Shown piece after piece: positions 1 through 12,001 of a stretch of 64,000 nt of DNA. The stretch is from Heterobasidion occidentale (taxonomy: Eukaryota > Basidiomycota > Agaricomycetes > Russulales > Bondarzewiaceae). Position 1 is the stretch's first letter; each line of letters begins with the position of its first letter. A model generated the notes under the pieces. It did not search any database and was not told the origin of the DNA. It saw nothing but the letters and a program-made list of their open reading frames with translations. The position numbers and the translations under genes are program-made. Where the stretch lies: positions 3,472,001 to 3,536,000 of the forward strand of contig JBCAQO010000002.1 in NCBI GenBank assembly GCA_039111635.1. Direction: 5' to 3'.

Positions 1-297
1 GAGAGATGCAACGCCAGCTTGCTGAAAAGCGCCTTTGAACATGATGAGATTGAAACAAAACTTCAGACGAAGTCGCATTACAGCACATTATGGAATTGTC
101 GTGATATTGATGATATCGTGAATTCACCAGCAACAGCAGGAAAGACAAACGACAATGTCGGAACTGACGAAGATCTCAAAAAAATGCGAGCATGATTCAA
201 TGAAGGGATACAGATGTGGATGACGCGACGCCACAGGCTACAGCCCAAAACAGAAATGATCACTGTGGCTGGCTGAAACCTTGACCTGAGCGCATCT
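1..297. other. 5' flank of the AP-2 mu gene
   Basis: No coding region is supported here. The short open frames on the minus strand have no recognisable content. The stretch should hold the promoter and leader of the AP-2 mu gene starting at 298. I see no clear TATA box. Confidence 0.5.
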
Positions 298-2099
298 ATG
301 ATCTCGGTATGTCTTCCTTGGCAATCACTGCCACCTAGCACTACTCAACGCAGTTCGCAGGCATTCTTTGTGTTCAATCAGAAGGGTGAAGTGCGTTGAA
401 GACAAATCTTGAGAGAAATGTCCTGTTGAATCCTTCATACAGGTTCTCATCTCTCGACTCTATCGCCCGGATGTAAGGTGAGCAAACTACCGGGGCATGG
501 TTCACACTCCCTCTGAATGGCTTCCTATCTTTCAGACGTTCCATCTCGGATGTCTTTCGAATCCAAGTTATCTCCAGTAGCGAAGTCCGTTCACCCATTG
601 TCACCCTTGGCTCGACGAGCTTCTTCCACGTCCGGGTGAACAACCTATACCTCGTTGCTGTCACAAAGTGCGTCATGACTTGTCGCCTTGGGGCGGGTGG
701 TACTCACGGAGCTCTCAGGAACAATGCCAACGCGGCGCTGGTCTTCGAATTCTGCTATCGCGTCATTTCGATCTGTAAATCATATTTCGGAAAGGTCGAC
801 GAGGAATCTGTGAAGAACAACTTTGTCTTGATTTACGAGCTGATCGACGGTGAGAACTCAGATGATCTACTGTCTTGTTCCATCTGATTGCCAATATAAG
901 AAATCAACGATTTCGGATACCCTCAAAACAGCGAAATTGACACCTTGAAGACTTACATCACTACAGAAAGCATTGTTTCTTCGCAGATAGCAGCAGTGAG
1001 TTTCTCTGGTCTGTTCACTGACTGCCGTTTGACTGATCTTCTGTTAGGAAGAGTCCACTAAGATCACGACCCAAGCGACTGGAGCGACGAGTTGGAGGCG
1101 CGGAGATGTCAAGTACAAGAAGAACGAAGCATTTGTTGATGTTGTGGAGACAGTCAACCTCAGTATGAGTGCCAAAGGTGTGTTTGTCTGAACCTATACT
1201 TCTGGAGCCTGCTAACAGATGTGCAGGCACTGTTCTTCGAGCTGATGTCGACGGCCATATCTTGATGCGCGCATATCTATCGGGGACGCCGGAATGCAAA
1301 TTCGGTCTCAACGACAAACTCGTCATAGACAAGAGCGAGCATGGGTCCATCGACGCTGTCGAATTGGATGACTGCCGGTTTCACCAATGTGTGCGTCTGA
1401 CAGAGTTTGACGAGACGCGCACCATCAGTTTCGTTCCTCCAGATGGGGAGTTCGAACTCATGACGTGCGTATATCCCGTCTCGTTTGACTGGCAGATAGC
1501 CCTCAAGTACCTTTGACCAGTTATCGTGCGACATCGAACGTCAAGCTACCCTTGAGAGTCATCCCAACTGTCAATGAGATTGGAACAACCCAAGTTTCTT
1601 ACGTGATAACTATTAAGACGAACTTCAACAACAAGTTATCCGCTACGAACGTGGTTCTTCGAATACCGACGCCTTTGAATACCACAAGTGTCGACTGTAA
1701 AGTCCAAAATGGTAAAGCAAAATATCAGCCGTCCGAGAACGTTGTAATTTGGAAGTGAGTGACATGATCCGACGTTGTGAACCATACTCATATTTGTTCT
1801 AGGATCCCGCGCATACAAGGAGGACAGGAGTGCACATTCACCGCGACCGCCGATCTCACAAGTACGACGCGTAGACAAGTGTGGGCCCGCCCGCCCATCG
1901 ACGTCGACTTCCAGGTCCTGATGTTTACATCTTCTGGTTTAATCGTACGCTTCCTCAAGGTGTTCGAGAAGAGCAACTATCACAGTATCAAATGGGTCAG
2001 ATACTTAACGAAGGCTAGTGGATCGTATCAGATACGGGTAAGTGCCTTCTATCAGCGTACAGACTGGGCGGGACACTCATAGCCTTTTTAAAGTTTTGA
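298..2099 (+). CDS. apm4: AP-2 complex mu (medium) subunit
   Basis: This is the medium chain of the AP-2 clathrin adaptor, which binds Yxx-phi cargo signals and phosphoinositides in endocytosis at the plasma membrane. The start is a three-codon exon (ATG ATC TCG, 298-306) spliced to a second exon at 361 that encodes [10 protein letters not shown], the family N-terminus. Later exons read [23 protein letters not shown] and [16 protein letters not shown] (longin-like domain). After a linker come [22 protein letters not shown] and [14 protein letters not shown] from the mu-homology domain. The protein ends with GSYQIR plus a last exon of F-stop (2094-2099). Splice phases fit throughout, with about a dozen small exons. 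Sequence through the mu-homology domain identifies AP-2 rather than AP-1, because of the [13 protein letters not shown] stretch typical of AP-2 mu; this last point rests on memory of the family. Confidence 0.93.
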
Positions 2100-2401
2100 T
2101 ATTCTGTCACTGCTTTTTCTCTGTATCATCATAGCTACATTACTTTATCCGTCACAATGCTTTCTTCCGGAGGATATATCTAAATACTAGCAACATTATA
2201 CCATAATATCACAGTCAAAGCGCTACGGTGCGGCGGCACTGAGTGCCAAAATAGCAACATTCTCCGGTGCCACTAGGAATCGTAATTCCGACCTTACAAC
2301 GCGTCGTCCGAACTTTGCACGATCACAACACGCTTATGTCCATCTTCCATCATCCGACCTAAGAAAAATACAGCGCAGTGACCCCATAACCTCAGGGACA
2401 C

Positions 2402-5400
2402 ATGTTTTGGAGGTATTTCCGAGGAGCCTTGCATGTCGTCCGACGAGCGCCCGTTCACGGATATCCATCTCCAGATTCGGGTTCAATAACGGGTCTGCAA
2501 TAGACAGCCTCCTCGACAAGGAGGACGTTTCTCTCGAGGCCATCCTCGACGAAGATGACATCCTTCAAGAGTGCAAGGCCCAGAATACAAGGCTCATCGA
2601 TTATTTCCAGCGAGTGGACGTGTTGCAGCGGTTATTGGGATATGTGACGGGCGAGATAGAGGTGGAGGAAAAATCCAAGTGAGCACCGCTGCCATTTCTG
2701 ATGATGTCTCGGCTTCCCCTCAGACGGACCTATGCTCGTGAAGATACTCCTATGTTGCTACCGAGGTCCTTTGCAGTGAGATATGGTCGATCGTCGAGAC
2801 GTGCATCAACCATTCGGAACAACTCTTGACCCCGTTCTGGGAGACCGTCCTGGACAGGTCTCCAGAGGACATGAGGATGCAGATGGTTATGGCCTCTCAC
2901 TTTGCCAAAATCAATGCAATATTTCTCAACAAAAAGCCGGTAGAGGTGAGCAGCACTGTACTGTCCCGTTCCCTGTCCATTTGAACGCGTCTTCCCTCTC
3001 CGCCCGCCAGATGCTTGAATTCATCCTTGCCCAACCTGCCGTAGTGGAGAGAATACTGCAACACATTGAAACACCCGCATTTTCTGACCTGCTGGTCCGT
3101 ATCATCCAATTGGATGAACAGCCAGTGGGTGCTGGCGTTTTAGAAGTATGTCGTCGTCTGCCTGCATATGCTCACCGATGGGCTCCTCTTATACCAAAGC
3201 CTGCAGTGGCTTTCAAACGAAAATCTCATCGCCCGGCTCATTGACCGACTCTCGCCTTCCTATTCTCCTGATATGCATACCGTGGTCTCCGAGCTCGTGA
3301 AAGGCATCATATCAATGGCTACCCCTGGCACCGGCGCGGGCATCGCTGACGGACTGCAGAACAGCCTCCCATCAAATCTACTCGTTCGCGTGCTCGCTCG
3401 CCACGAAAACGTGCAGAAGCTTTTCGACTACATTCTCCACGACTTTGGTACCGGCGTGACACCCGAGTCTTTAGCAGAGGCAGCAGAGAAACAGGGTTCA
3501 AATCCTGATGAAGGGCCATTTGTTGACGACTCTAGCGTATCTGCAACTTCTTCCTATCCAAACATCGAATCTTCCACCTCCTCTGTTGTTCAGTCCATTT
3601 GCATCATCGTCGAACTCATGCGCCAAAACAATTCGGACTATTTTGAGCCTTACCTCTTCTACATATTGCGGAATCGGCTGATGCACACTCAACAGACGAT
3701 GCAAGTATACGACCGTGACGCATTAGAGCGTAACATGAAGGAGATAGCGGATCACGTCGGCGTCGTCCATCTTCGTCCTTTGCTTGAGATCATCTGCGAC
3801 CGGTTAGAACAGCTCAATCACTTTTTGCGGAATCCTCGGTCTTTTGTGAGTGGCTTCATCGGACTGCGAGCCCCGCACATTTTTCGCGTGCTGACAGGTT
3901 TCAGAGTGGAACCATCTCCACCACGATAGGTAACATCGCGCCTCTCACCTTTGAGAGATACCGGATATGCGAGCTCTACGGCGAGATCTTCCACTGTTCT
4001 GGATTGGGGCTCCTCAATCGACCGGCCGAGTTCGACAACATGTATAACTCAGAAGGGCTTCTCCAAGGCGGGCTTTCAGGCCTAGACGAACTCTCTCAAT
4101 TTGTCGACATGGGACCCGGCAGCAATCGTGACCAGGAGGCTATGGACGAAGGCGGAGAAGAGCTAGAACCTGCATTGGAGCTGCCGGTTCATGGCGCTTC
4201 GCACTACGTGTCTTCTCTGTCAGATTCGGACGACGACATGAGCGATGGCGACGGACCAGGAAGCTCGGACGACGATGCCATGGAGGAGATAGCGATCTAT
4301 GACGAGCCGAAGCCTATGGAGAGCAGTCCTGGGCCTCCTTCGCCAACGCATACGCGGTCACCTGCCGAACAGAGCCCGAGCCCAATGGCCGTCTCCGCAT
4401 CTCCCGGTGCTTCCTCGTCTCCTGCCGCAGAGCAGATCGCCGATAGTCCCCTACGACGACGGGGCTCGACCCGAAGCAACGATTCGGAGACGTCGACGAC
4501 GGGCCGACGTTCAGCAGGCTCGAGACGGAGTTCCAGAAGAGTCACCATCCAAGATCTCCCTCAGCCCGATGTCCCTCTACCCATTGGCGAACGGCTTAAG
4601 CAGAGATACTTGGAAGTTGGCGTGCTGTCAACACTGATGGTGAGGCACACCCACGTCTTACTCCACCTTGATCTGACGAGACTTCAGGATCTGTTTCTTG
4701 AGTACCCTTGGAATAACTTCCTGCACAACGTCGTCTACGACCTGTTTCATCAGATTCTGACCGGTCATACTGACAGCACCAACCGTGCACTTATCCTGTC
4801 ACTGTTCCGCGATGCGAAGCTGATGCGGCGAATCGTCGACGGGCAACGAAGGAACGACACCGAAAGGTATGCGCCGTCTTTATATGCTACCTGTCGAGGC
4901 AGGCCATCTGACCCTAATACGCCAGCGCTAAGCCCAAGGGCGTGCGTCTGGGATACATGGGCTATCTGACGTTGATGGCCGATGACGTCCTCATGGCGCT
5001 GGAGACCTTTCCGCCAGACCTTCGCCTCGCCGTTGCGGAGACTGCGCCCCAGCCCGACTGGGACGAGTACGTCACTGGCCGGTACAACGAGACGAAGAAG
5101 AAAGACACCAGCGTCCTCGGGGGAGGAAAACCGAGCATCGTGGCGAGCGCGGGGCGTCCTGGGGCCACGCAATGGAGGGTGGACGAGCAAGACACTAGTC
5201 CTTCGGCACCGAGCGCCAGCAGCGCATCCGGATCCGGTGCGGGCAACAGTGACTCAACTGCCTCAGGGGTGCAAGGCGAATTCCGCAGGGCTACGAGTGC
5301 ACGACCTACCAAAGGGAACAGCGCGGACTTCCGCGCGGCATTTGCGGACGATGATGACGACGACGACGACGATTTCACTCCAAGCGGCCATCCACACGTC

Positions 5401-6218
5401 AGTCACATTTTCTTTTCGCCCCGACGGCACACCACTGCCTGACTGACTGAGCCGCAACCGTAGTTCGCGCGGTACCTCGCGCAGGAGATGCATTCTCCGG
5501 ACGAGTTCGGGTCGTCTTCGTCGCCGGATCATTCGGACGACGAAGACAGCGGCTGGCTCGCGCAGTCGCATTTCGACCTCGACAGGCAGCCGCCCGTGTC
5601 CACCCGTCCTCGACAACCCCAGCGCAGGCCGCTGAGCGCCAACGGGTTCGAGGTGAGCTCAGGACGCGCGCATTTTTATCGTCTGGAACGCGGCTCACCG
5701 AAGAACAACGGGTCCAGGACTCGTTTGTGCCCAGGGACGTGTCGATGAGCCCCTTTGGCGACCCATTCAGCACGGAGGACGACGATGTGAGTGGCGCCCG
5801 CCGCCGTTTCCCGCTCGTCGCGGCAGACCGTTGACCCCTCTCATCGCGCACGCGCGCACAGGACGAAGGCTTCGGCCCGTTCTCCGACTCGGCGGCGGCG
5901 AGCGGCTCGGACCCGTTCACATTCTCGTCGCGCCTGGCGGAGGGCGCGCACGACGCGTCGTTCGACAGCTTCGGCGACTTTGGCGAGTTCCACAGCGCGG
6001 ACGCGGACGCGGACACCGATGCGGATGCGGATGCCGACGCGGACGCGGACGTGGACGGGGAGACGACGCCGACGGCGGGCAGCTGGACGTTCGCGAGCGG
6101 GTCGAGTGTGGGGTCGGACGTTGGCTCGGAGGCGGAGGACGTGGGGAAGGCCGAGCAGCAGCAGACGCGGGAGGACGGCGGGGACGCGGGGCGGGGTGGG
6201 CCGGCGACGGGCGCGTGA
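2402..6218 (+). CDS. SAPS-domain regulatory subunit of a Sit4/PP6-type phosphatase
   Basis: This is a SAPS-family protein (yeast Sap155/Sap190, fission yeast Ekc1, animal PP6R), a regulatory partner of the Sit4/PP6 phosphatase. Translation starts MFWR at 2402 and splices to FGFNNGSAIDSLLDKED, the classic SAPS N-terminus. The next exons give YVATEVLCSEIW and FLNKKPVE, then a long exon from about 3200 to 3850 (SNENLIARLIDRL, MRQNNSDYFEPYLFYIL). The domain continues with FERYRICELY, YPWNNFLHNVVYDLF and VRLGYMGYLTLMADDV (to about 5080). The C-terminal third is low complexity: an aspartate run near 5350 and alternating Ala-Asp near 6000 (ADADADTDADAD). The stop is TGA at 6216-6218. Introns are short and in phase. 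The disordered acidic tail is usual for the family. Confidence 0.92.
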
Positions 6219-7018
6219 TGGGCGGTGGGCGGGGTGCGGAGGCTCCGAGGTGCGTGTGCGTGCGTGCGTGCGTGTGTGTGCGCATGTGCGGAACGTGTAA
6301 GTATTGCTGTGGCGGTGTATACGCTCTCTCGCTCAGACGGACACGCACGGTGAGCAGTATCGGTGTCGGTGGTGTCGGTGTACGACGGAAGGGGATGCGG
6401 AAGGATTTGTGTCGCATAGTTGCTTGCTGTAGATATCGTGTTCTAGAAGTACCTTTCTCGATCCTATTCATAACCTATTTGTCTTGCGTAGACGATGGCC
6501 TGTCGGTCGGCCGTCTCTCTCGAACGCGGGTCGATGACTGCTGTACTCGACTCGAGGCGGGCGTCGGTCGGGTACTGGTCAGTTGCGCGTGGAAGACAGC
6601 GAGTATTATTTACAAGTGGACCCGGCGACGTAAGTAAGTAAAAGCGAGTAAGTATACACAACGAGCGCGCGGCCGAGCGGCGTCGGCGTCGGCGGCGGCC
6701 TCTATACCACAAACCACGATATGCACATGAATGACGTGAGCAAAACAGGATCCAGTGGTGTGCGTGAGCATGCGATGGGCGGGTCCAGAGACGAGACGAG
6801 ACGAGACGAGACGGTGAGGAGAAACGGGTGGCAGGTGAAGACCGTATCATGCCATACCAGAGCGGAGCAGAGCATGTAGAGCTGAACATGGGATACGCAT
6901 GATCGGGGCGGCGCGTGCGCGCATGCCAGAGCGTGCTCGGGGACAGACGCGCGAGGGCAAGGCTCGTCGAGGCCGGGGCAAGTACCGCCGACTCGACGCG
7001 CAACGCGCAACGCGGCGC
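6219..7018. other. Convergent 3' region between the SAPS gene and the transporter-like gene
   Basis: No gene is supported. The stretch carries the 3' UTR of the SAPS gene and, on the other strand, the downstream part of the transporter-like gene. It contains a GT/CG-rich tract around 6250-6290 and a short pentanucleotide repeat (ACGAG, four to five copies) near 6790-6812. Open frames in this GC-rich DNA on both strands look like chance frames. Confidence 0.5.
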
Positions 7019-7350
7019 TCAGAACAGGTCCGACCCCGCAGGCGGGAACAGGCCCGACATCATCCCCGACCCAGCGCCCGACCCAGCACCAGCGCCGGCG
7101 CCGAGCCCTTCCTCCTCGTCCCTGCCGTCCCGCCCGCGCCCGCGCACACCGACACTCCCGCTCATGCCCACGCTGCTCGGAGGCACATGCCCCGCTCTGC
7201 TCGTCCTCTCCTCCCGGCCCTGGTCGTGATCGTGATCGTAGTCTTGATCCTCGTCCGAATCCTCGTGATGTTCGTACCGATGCTCGAACGAGCGCCCCTG
7301 CCCATACCCGTACCCCTGCTCCTCATCCTGGATCTCCGGCGTATACGCCC

Positions 7351-10300
7351 TCAAAACGGGTCCACATCTCCCTCGTGCTCGTGCTCATCGTGATCATGCT
7401 CGTGCGCGTACTCTTCCCGACGCTCCTCCCCTCGCCGTCCATACTCGCCATACTCCCGCTCCTGCTCCATCACGCGCCCCTGCTGCTGCTGCCCTCTTCT
7501 CTTTCCCCCTCCCCGTAAACCTCGCCTCCGCCCTCACCTCCGGCGACCCCCCACCGCGCCCCCCACCGGGCGACCCGCCCCCCTCGGAAGGCGACAACGA
7601 CGGCGACGGCGACGCCATGCCCTGCACGCGCTGCGAGATCGGCTGGCGCGGCTGTGACTGCTGCTGTTCCCGATGTCGTTGATGTTGCTGAGGCAGAGGC
7701 TGACTAGGTTGCTGATGTTGCTGTGACTGGGCGGCACGAGCCAGCGGCGCGCGCTGCCCGCGCGCCTGCGACTGCTGCTGTTGCTGTTGCTGCGGCGCCC
7801 GCGCATACCGCGCCTGCGCCTGTCCTGCACCGCGCACCGCGCCGGGGGTCGTACTCGAACTGCCGGCGACAGCGAAGCCGAGTGGGGGTCGAGTCAGCAC
7901 GCGTCTCACACAGACGAGGGCACAGAACAAGGAACGAAGAGGAATCCCGACGCACCATCTCGAACACCTCCGCGCGCCGGCGCTCCCCGACGTCCCTATC
8001 GATGCAATAACACAAATAAAGCGTGTCCGCCCTGCCGCACGCACACACCAAAAGCATCAGCACGCATGCACATACACGCCCACGCACGCATACGCGCGCG
8101 CGAGAGAGCGAAAGAGAGAAAGCACACGCACGTGTCCCTCACCAGCCCCACACAAAACAGGCCCACGAGCGCGGTCACGCCGCCCGCGAGCAGCGCCGCC
8201 TCGAGCGCCGCGCCGCCCGGCGCGCCGAGCGTGTGCGCGACGAACAGGTACGCCGCGAGCGCCGCGGGGAACGTCAGCGTCAGCGGCGCGATCGTCAGCA
8301 GCGTCAGCGGGGCTGCAGCCAGGAACGCAGGCGCGCGCGAGAGAGCGAAGGTCGTCGGTCGGTCGGTCGGTCGGTCAGCGAGCGATGGAGTAGGGAGGGG
8401 GCGGACGCACGTTCCGTCTTGAACCGCTTCTTATACTTCGCGCCCACCGCGCCCCCTCCACCCGCACCCTGTCCACCCCCAGCAACCAACTCCCCCGCCC
8501 TCCTCGCGCTCACCCAAAACGCGTCCCCCGTCAAGCCCACATAAACCAGCGCATACCTTCCCACGCGCCCCGCGCGCTCCTCGCAGTACCCCGCCGCGAC
8601 GCCCGCGGCCCACAGCAGCGCGCCCGCGAGCGGGTGTGCGCGCAGAGGCGGCGGGAGGTAGGTGGGGGCGCGGCGGAGGAGGAGCGTGAGGAGGGCGAGG
8701 AAGCGCGCGAGGGAGGCGAGGAGCGCGGAGAGCGCGATGGTGCCGAGCGCGGGCGCGGTCGCGCGGTGCAGGGCCGCGTGGAGGGCGTGCGTGGACGTGG
8801 GGCGGGGGGGGGGAGGTCCGGGCTGCGCGGGTGGGGGGTCAGTGCGTGCGTCGGACGGAGGACGGGGGGCGGGAGACGGAAAGTGGGAGGGCGGGGGCGG
8901 GACGTACTCTGCAAAGTACCAGGCGCCGATGACGCCCGCGGTGGTGACGCGCAGGACGCCGCGTGCGATGCCCCAGCTCCATAGCCAGACGCCGACGGTG
9001 GCGGCGATGGCCCAGCCGGCCCAGCCGTGGACGTGCCACTCCCAGCCGGCGAGCTGCGCGGCGGGGGTGCGGGTGAAGTAGCCGATGAGGAGGAGGCGGA
9101 AGGCGAGGGTGAGGAAGGGGAGGGACGCGAGGAGGGCGGCGAGGAGGACGAGCGGGGAGAGAGCGAGGAGGAGCGGGTGGGCGGCGAGGAGGGACGTGGT
9201 GAGCGTGAGGAGGGTGGAGGTGCTGTGGATGGTGCGTGGGAGGTGGAGGAGGCGGCGGGCGGTGAGGAGGGCGAGGGCGAGCGGGACGAGGGAGAAGAGG
9301 CGGAGGCTGCGGGGGATCTCGATCGGTCAGGAGGGGACGGAGAGGGGGACGGCGGGAAGACTCACCCCCAGGACTCGCCCCAGGTGGGCTCGGTGTCGCC
9401 GTCCCACATGAAGCTGCCGACAAAGGCCCAGACGGCGGAGAGGAAGAGGGTGACGGGGACAAAGACGGTGGTGGCGATGACGACGGGCTTGACGAAGACG
9501 CGGAGGAGGAAGATGTGCGCGTACGAGACGGCGGCGCTGACAAAGGTGAGCACGGTGAGGAGCGGGACGGTGTGGAGGAGGGTGGTGTACGGGAGGGAGG
9601 CGCCGGGGTGCTGGGCCGGGGCGGGGCGGCGGGTGAGGAAGAGGACGAGGACGAAGGCGAGGAGGCAGGCGGAGAGGCCGGTGCACCAGAGGGCGGTCCA
9701 GAGCGCGTCGTGGTATTTGCGGCGAGCGCGGGCGTGGGCGGTGTGGCGGGGATCCGGGAGCGAGAACACGTCGAGCGGGCGGGCGCGGCCGTCGCGCGGG
9801 AGCAGAGACGCGGTCAGGGACAGCGAGGGGATCGTTCGCGGCGGCGGAGGGATCGGGTCCGCGGCGGCATGCGTTGGCGGCGTCGGGCGGTGCTGGGCGC
9901 GGGCGAGAGTGGGATCGAGGAGGTCCGCAGGCGGGTTGCCCGAGTCTGCCGAGTCTGCAGACGAGGAGGAGGACTGGGCGGGGGACGGGGTGCGGAGCGG
10001 GGATGGCTGGTGTGCGAGCCAGCCGCGGCTGCGTTCGATGTCGGAGAGTGCGTGGGAGGCGAGAAGCGGTGCGCGATGGGGATCGTAGCGCGAGGCGGAG
10101 GACGATGCGCCGGGGAGGGGCGCGTGGTCGTCCTCGTCGAGGCGCAGATACGGATCGTCGTTGTCGTCGACGTCGCCCTCGCCTGGGCCGTAGCTGCGCC
10201 CGGCGCCGTGGGCATAGGAGCGATCGGCTACCGAGGGATGTGTGGAGGCGGCGCTTGCGCGGAGGTGGGGGTCGTCGAGGTCGTCGAGGTCTGCGGCATG

Positions 10301-10450
10301 CGTATCGCGATGAGGTGCGTGGGGTTGGTCGTCGTCGTCGTCGCCGCCGTCGTCCGTGAAGGAGAAGAAGAGGGGCTGAGAGGATGCGAGGGACGATGGC
10401 TGGTGTCTTGAGATGAATTGCGACGCATACGCCGCGAAGGAGGCCGTCAT
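7351..10450 (-). CDS. Pns1/choline-transporter-like (CTL) multispanning membrane protein
   Basis: This is a member of the CTL/Pns1 family (Pfam Choline_transpo), plasma-membrane proteins with about ten membrane spans; the yeast member Pns1 has no proven substrate. The ATG is at 10450. The first 220 or so residues are hydrophilic and acidic. Hydrophobic helices follow: ALWTALWCTGLSACLLAFVL, LLTVLTFVSAAVSYAHIFLL and VVIATTVFVPVTLFL. Later exons read WEWHVHGWAGWAIAATVGV, YALVYVGLTGDAFWVSARRA (the conserved core of the family), and DTLYLCYCIDRD, the typical last-helix signature. The far C-terminus is uncertain. After the VFEM exon boundary, the phase-0 splice leads to one frame, while a Gln/Pro-rich tail reads in another. 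I place the end at a DVDPF-stop (7351-7353) reached by a probable intron near 7490-7540. An alternative acidic tail ends at 7019, and a short alternative at 7704. Confidence 0.82.
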
Positions 10451-10660
10451 GGGCGAAGAGTGCAAGGCTTTGGAGGAGGTTCAGCGCAGCTCCTCTCCCC
10501 GCCAGCTGTGTACGTAATCGACGCGTACCCCTCCTCGAGTCATCTCAGCCACCCACTCCCGGCTTCCTCGCCTTCGCTAACGTCTTGAATAATCCAGACA
10601 GTCGTCGATGCCATACGTGCAATTATGAAAACTGTATAGATACATCGTGCCCCCTCCCCC

Positions 10661-11239
10661 TCACTGCGTCTTCATGAAATTCTGATCCCTGATCCGCTGC
10701 CGATTCTCCCGCCGCAGCCGCACCTTCTCCCCCTTCCCCCCCGGCCCGTCGTCCTCCACCTTCTTCGCCTCCAGCAGCGTCCACAGCCACGCGGGGTACT
10801 CCTCGTCCGCCAGCGCGAGCACCGGCGGCTGGTTCTTCAGCCACTGCAGCCCCGCCAGCACCGTGTTCGGCGGGCACATCGACCGCGAGCCTGTCGTGCG
10901 AGCGCGCGCACACACACGCGCAGGAGGGAAGATCAAGCAGCAAGCAGAAGGCGGCCGGTCAGCGTCCACAGCCGTCGGTTCGAGTCGCGCGCAGGACAAC
11001 TACGCACCCGACTCTCCGTCTCCCGCGGGCGCAGACGCCTCCCCCGCTTTCGCCGGCGCCGCCTCTGCGCTTTTCGCACCGCCCTTCCCAGCGCCACCCC
11101 CGCTCTTCATCGCATACGCCCTAACACCCCACGCCGCACCCCCCGCTCGCGAAAAAGACGGTCCACCACCACAAGTCGTGCACGCCTGTCGATGCTGTCG
11201 TGCGCTGGTTTTGAGCGCGCGCAGGACGGAGAGGGACAT
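10661..11239 (-). CDS. Mitochondrial large-subunit ribosomal protein mL54 (MRPL37 family)
   Basis: This is a component of the mitochondrial ribosome large subunit, family Ribosomal_L37/mL54 (yeast MrpL37). Translation starts MSLSVLRALKTSARQ at 11239, a basic presequence expected to be cleaved in the matrix. An Ala/Gly/Lys-rich linker runs to GDGESG. A single phase-1 intron (about 10894-10998) follows. Exon 2 opens SRSMCPPNTVLAGLQWLK and continues DEEYPAWLWTLLE, the family core, then a basic tail RRENRQRIRDQNFMKTQ. The stop is at 10661-10663. The length (roughly 150 residues) is normal for the family. The gene is transcribed in the same direction as, and about 210 bases upstream of, the transporter-like gene. 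Confidence 0.9.
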
Positions 11240-12001
11240 GATGCTCGTTTCAGCCTGCCTGTGGGTGGGTCGTGTTCGTTCGTCCTGTGTGAGTGAGGGC
11301 GTGGTAATATGCCGCTGCAAAGGAGCACGGTGTTGCAGTCGAACAGTGCGCGCGAATGACTGTGACCACGTCGCTGTCACACACGTTCACTTGCCAATTT
11401 TGGTAAATTTTGTTGGTCCTTGTTGGTCTTTCTTTCCTCCCACCATCAACGGCGCAGCGCATCTCTCCCTCCCCCCCGGTCCTGCTCTTCCTCTGCCGCC
11501 CCAATCGCTCGCCACAAGAGAGCATGCGCTTCGGTGCCTGCACTCTGTGAACGCAAGCTTACCTATTGAGTCGGTGACATCGTCCTTTTAGATAGAATAG
11601 TGCAGTGACTGTTGAGAGTTCCTGGGGCCAGAGGGCCGGATTTACGGTCCTGCTCTCTGTATTCCAGGGCTAAAGAGCGGGACTTACGGTCCTACTCTGT
11701 GTATTTCAGGGCTAGAGAGCTGGACTTATGGTCTCGCTCTGTGTTTGCTCCTCTCCGAATACGATATTACCTTACCTGCGTGAACCCCCAATCGAGGGGG
11801 AAAAAACTCTTTCAACAAATGACGTCGGACTGATACTATACGCTGCTAGTCTATGCAGAGTACATGACACGACCCCAGATTTCTGGTACACGTGGGGGTT
11901 ATGGTATTTTGCGCAGGCTTTGGCCTGCATTTCAAGAAAGATACTGTGTAACAGAGGAACGGTGCGCGACCAGACGACTCAGGCAGCGGACTCGGTCTGC
12001 C
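11240..12001. other. Gene-free flank with a 42-base triplet repeat
   Basis: I see no gene. The left half holds the promoter side of mL54, transcribed leftward, with CT-rich and GT-rich tracts. The right half holds a threefold 42-base repeat listed separately. This is the left edge of the accessory island. Confidence 0.5.
11625..11750. repeat. Three tandem copies of a 42-base unit
   Basis: Copies begin at 11625, 11667 and 11709, each starting GGGC(C/T)(A/T)(A/G)AGAG. Copies 1 and 2 are both 42 bases. Copy 3 is a little degraded at its right end. The unit is a multiple of three, so the plus frame reads a repeated peptide (for example DLRSCSLYSRA, then DLRSYSVYFRA). No start, splice sites or homologous protein support coding. 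Confidence 0.8.

Noticed and set aside
8340..8380. GTCG tetranucleotide run and similar microsatellites (6790, 46495, 47246)
   Set aside because: Short simple repeats in introns, UTRs or spacers; common in GC-rich fungal DNA.
10960..11000. tRNA B-box-like GGTTCGAGTCG
   Set aside because: Lies in the intron of mL54 with no A box or cloverleaf around it.
11625..11750. CRISPR-like array
   Set aside because: Direct repeats are contiguous without spacers, and the genome is fungal.
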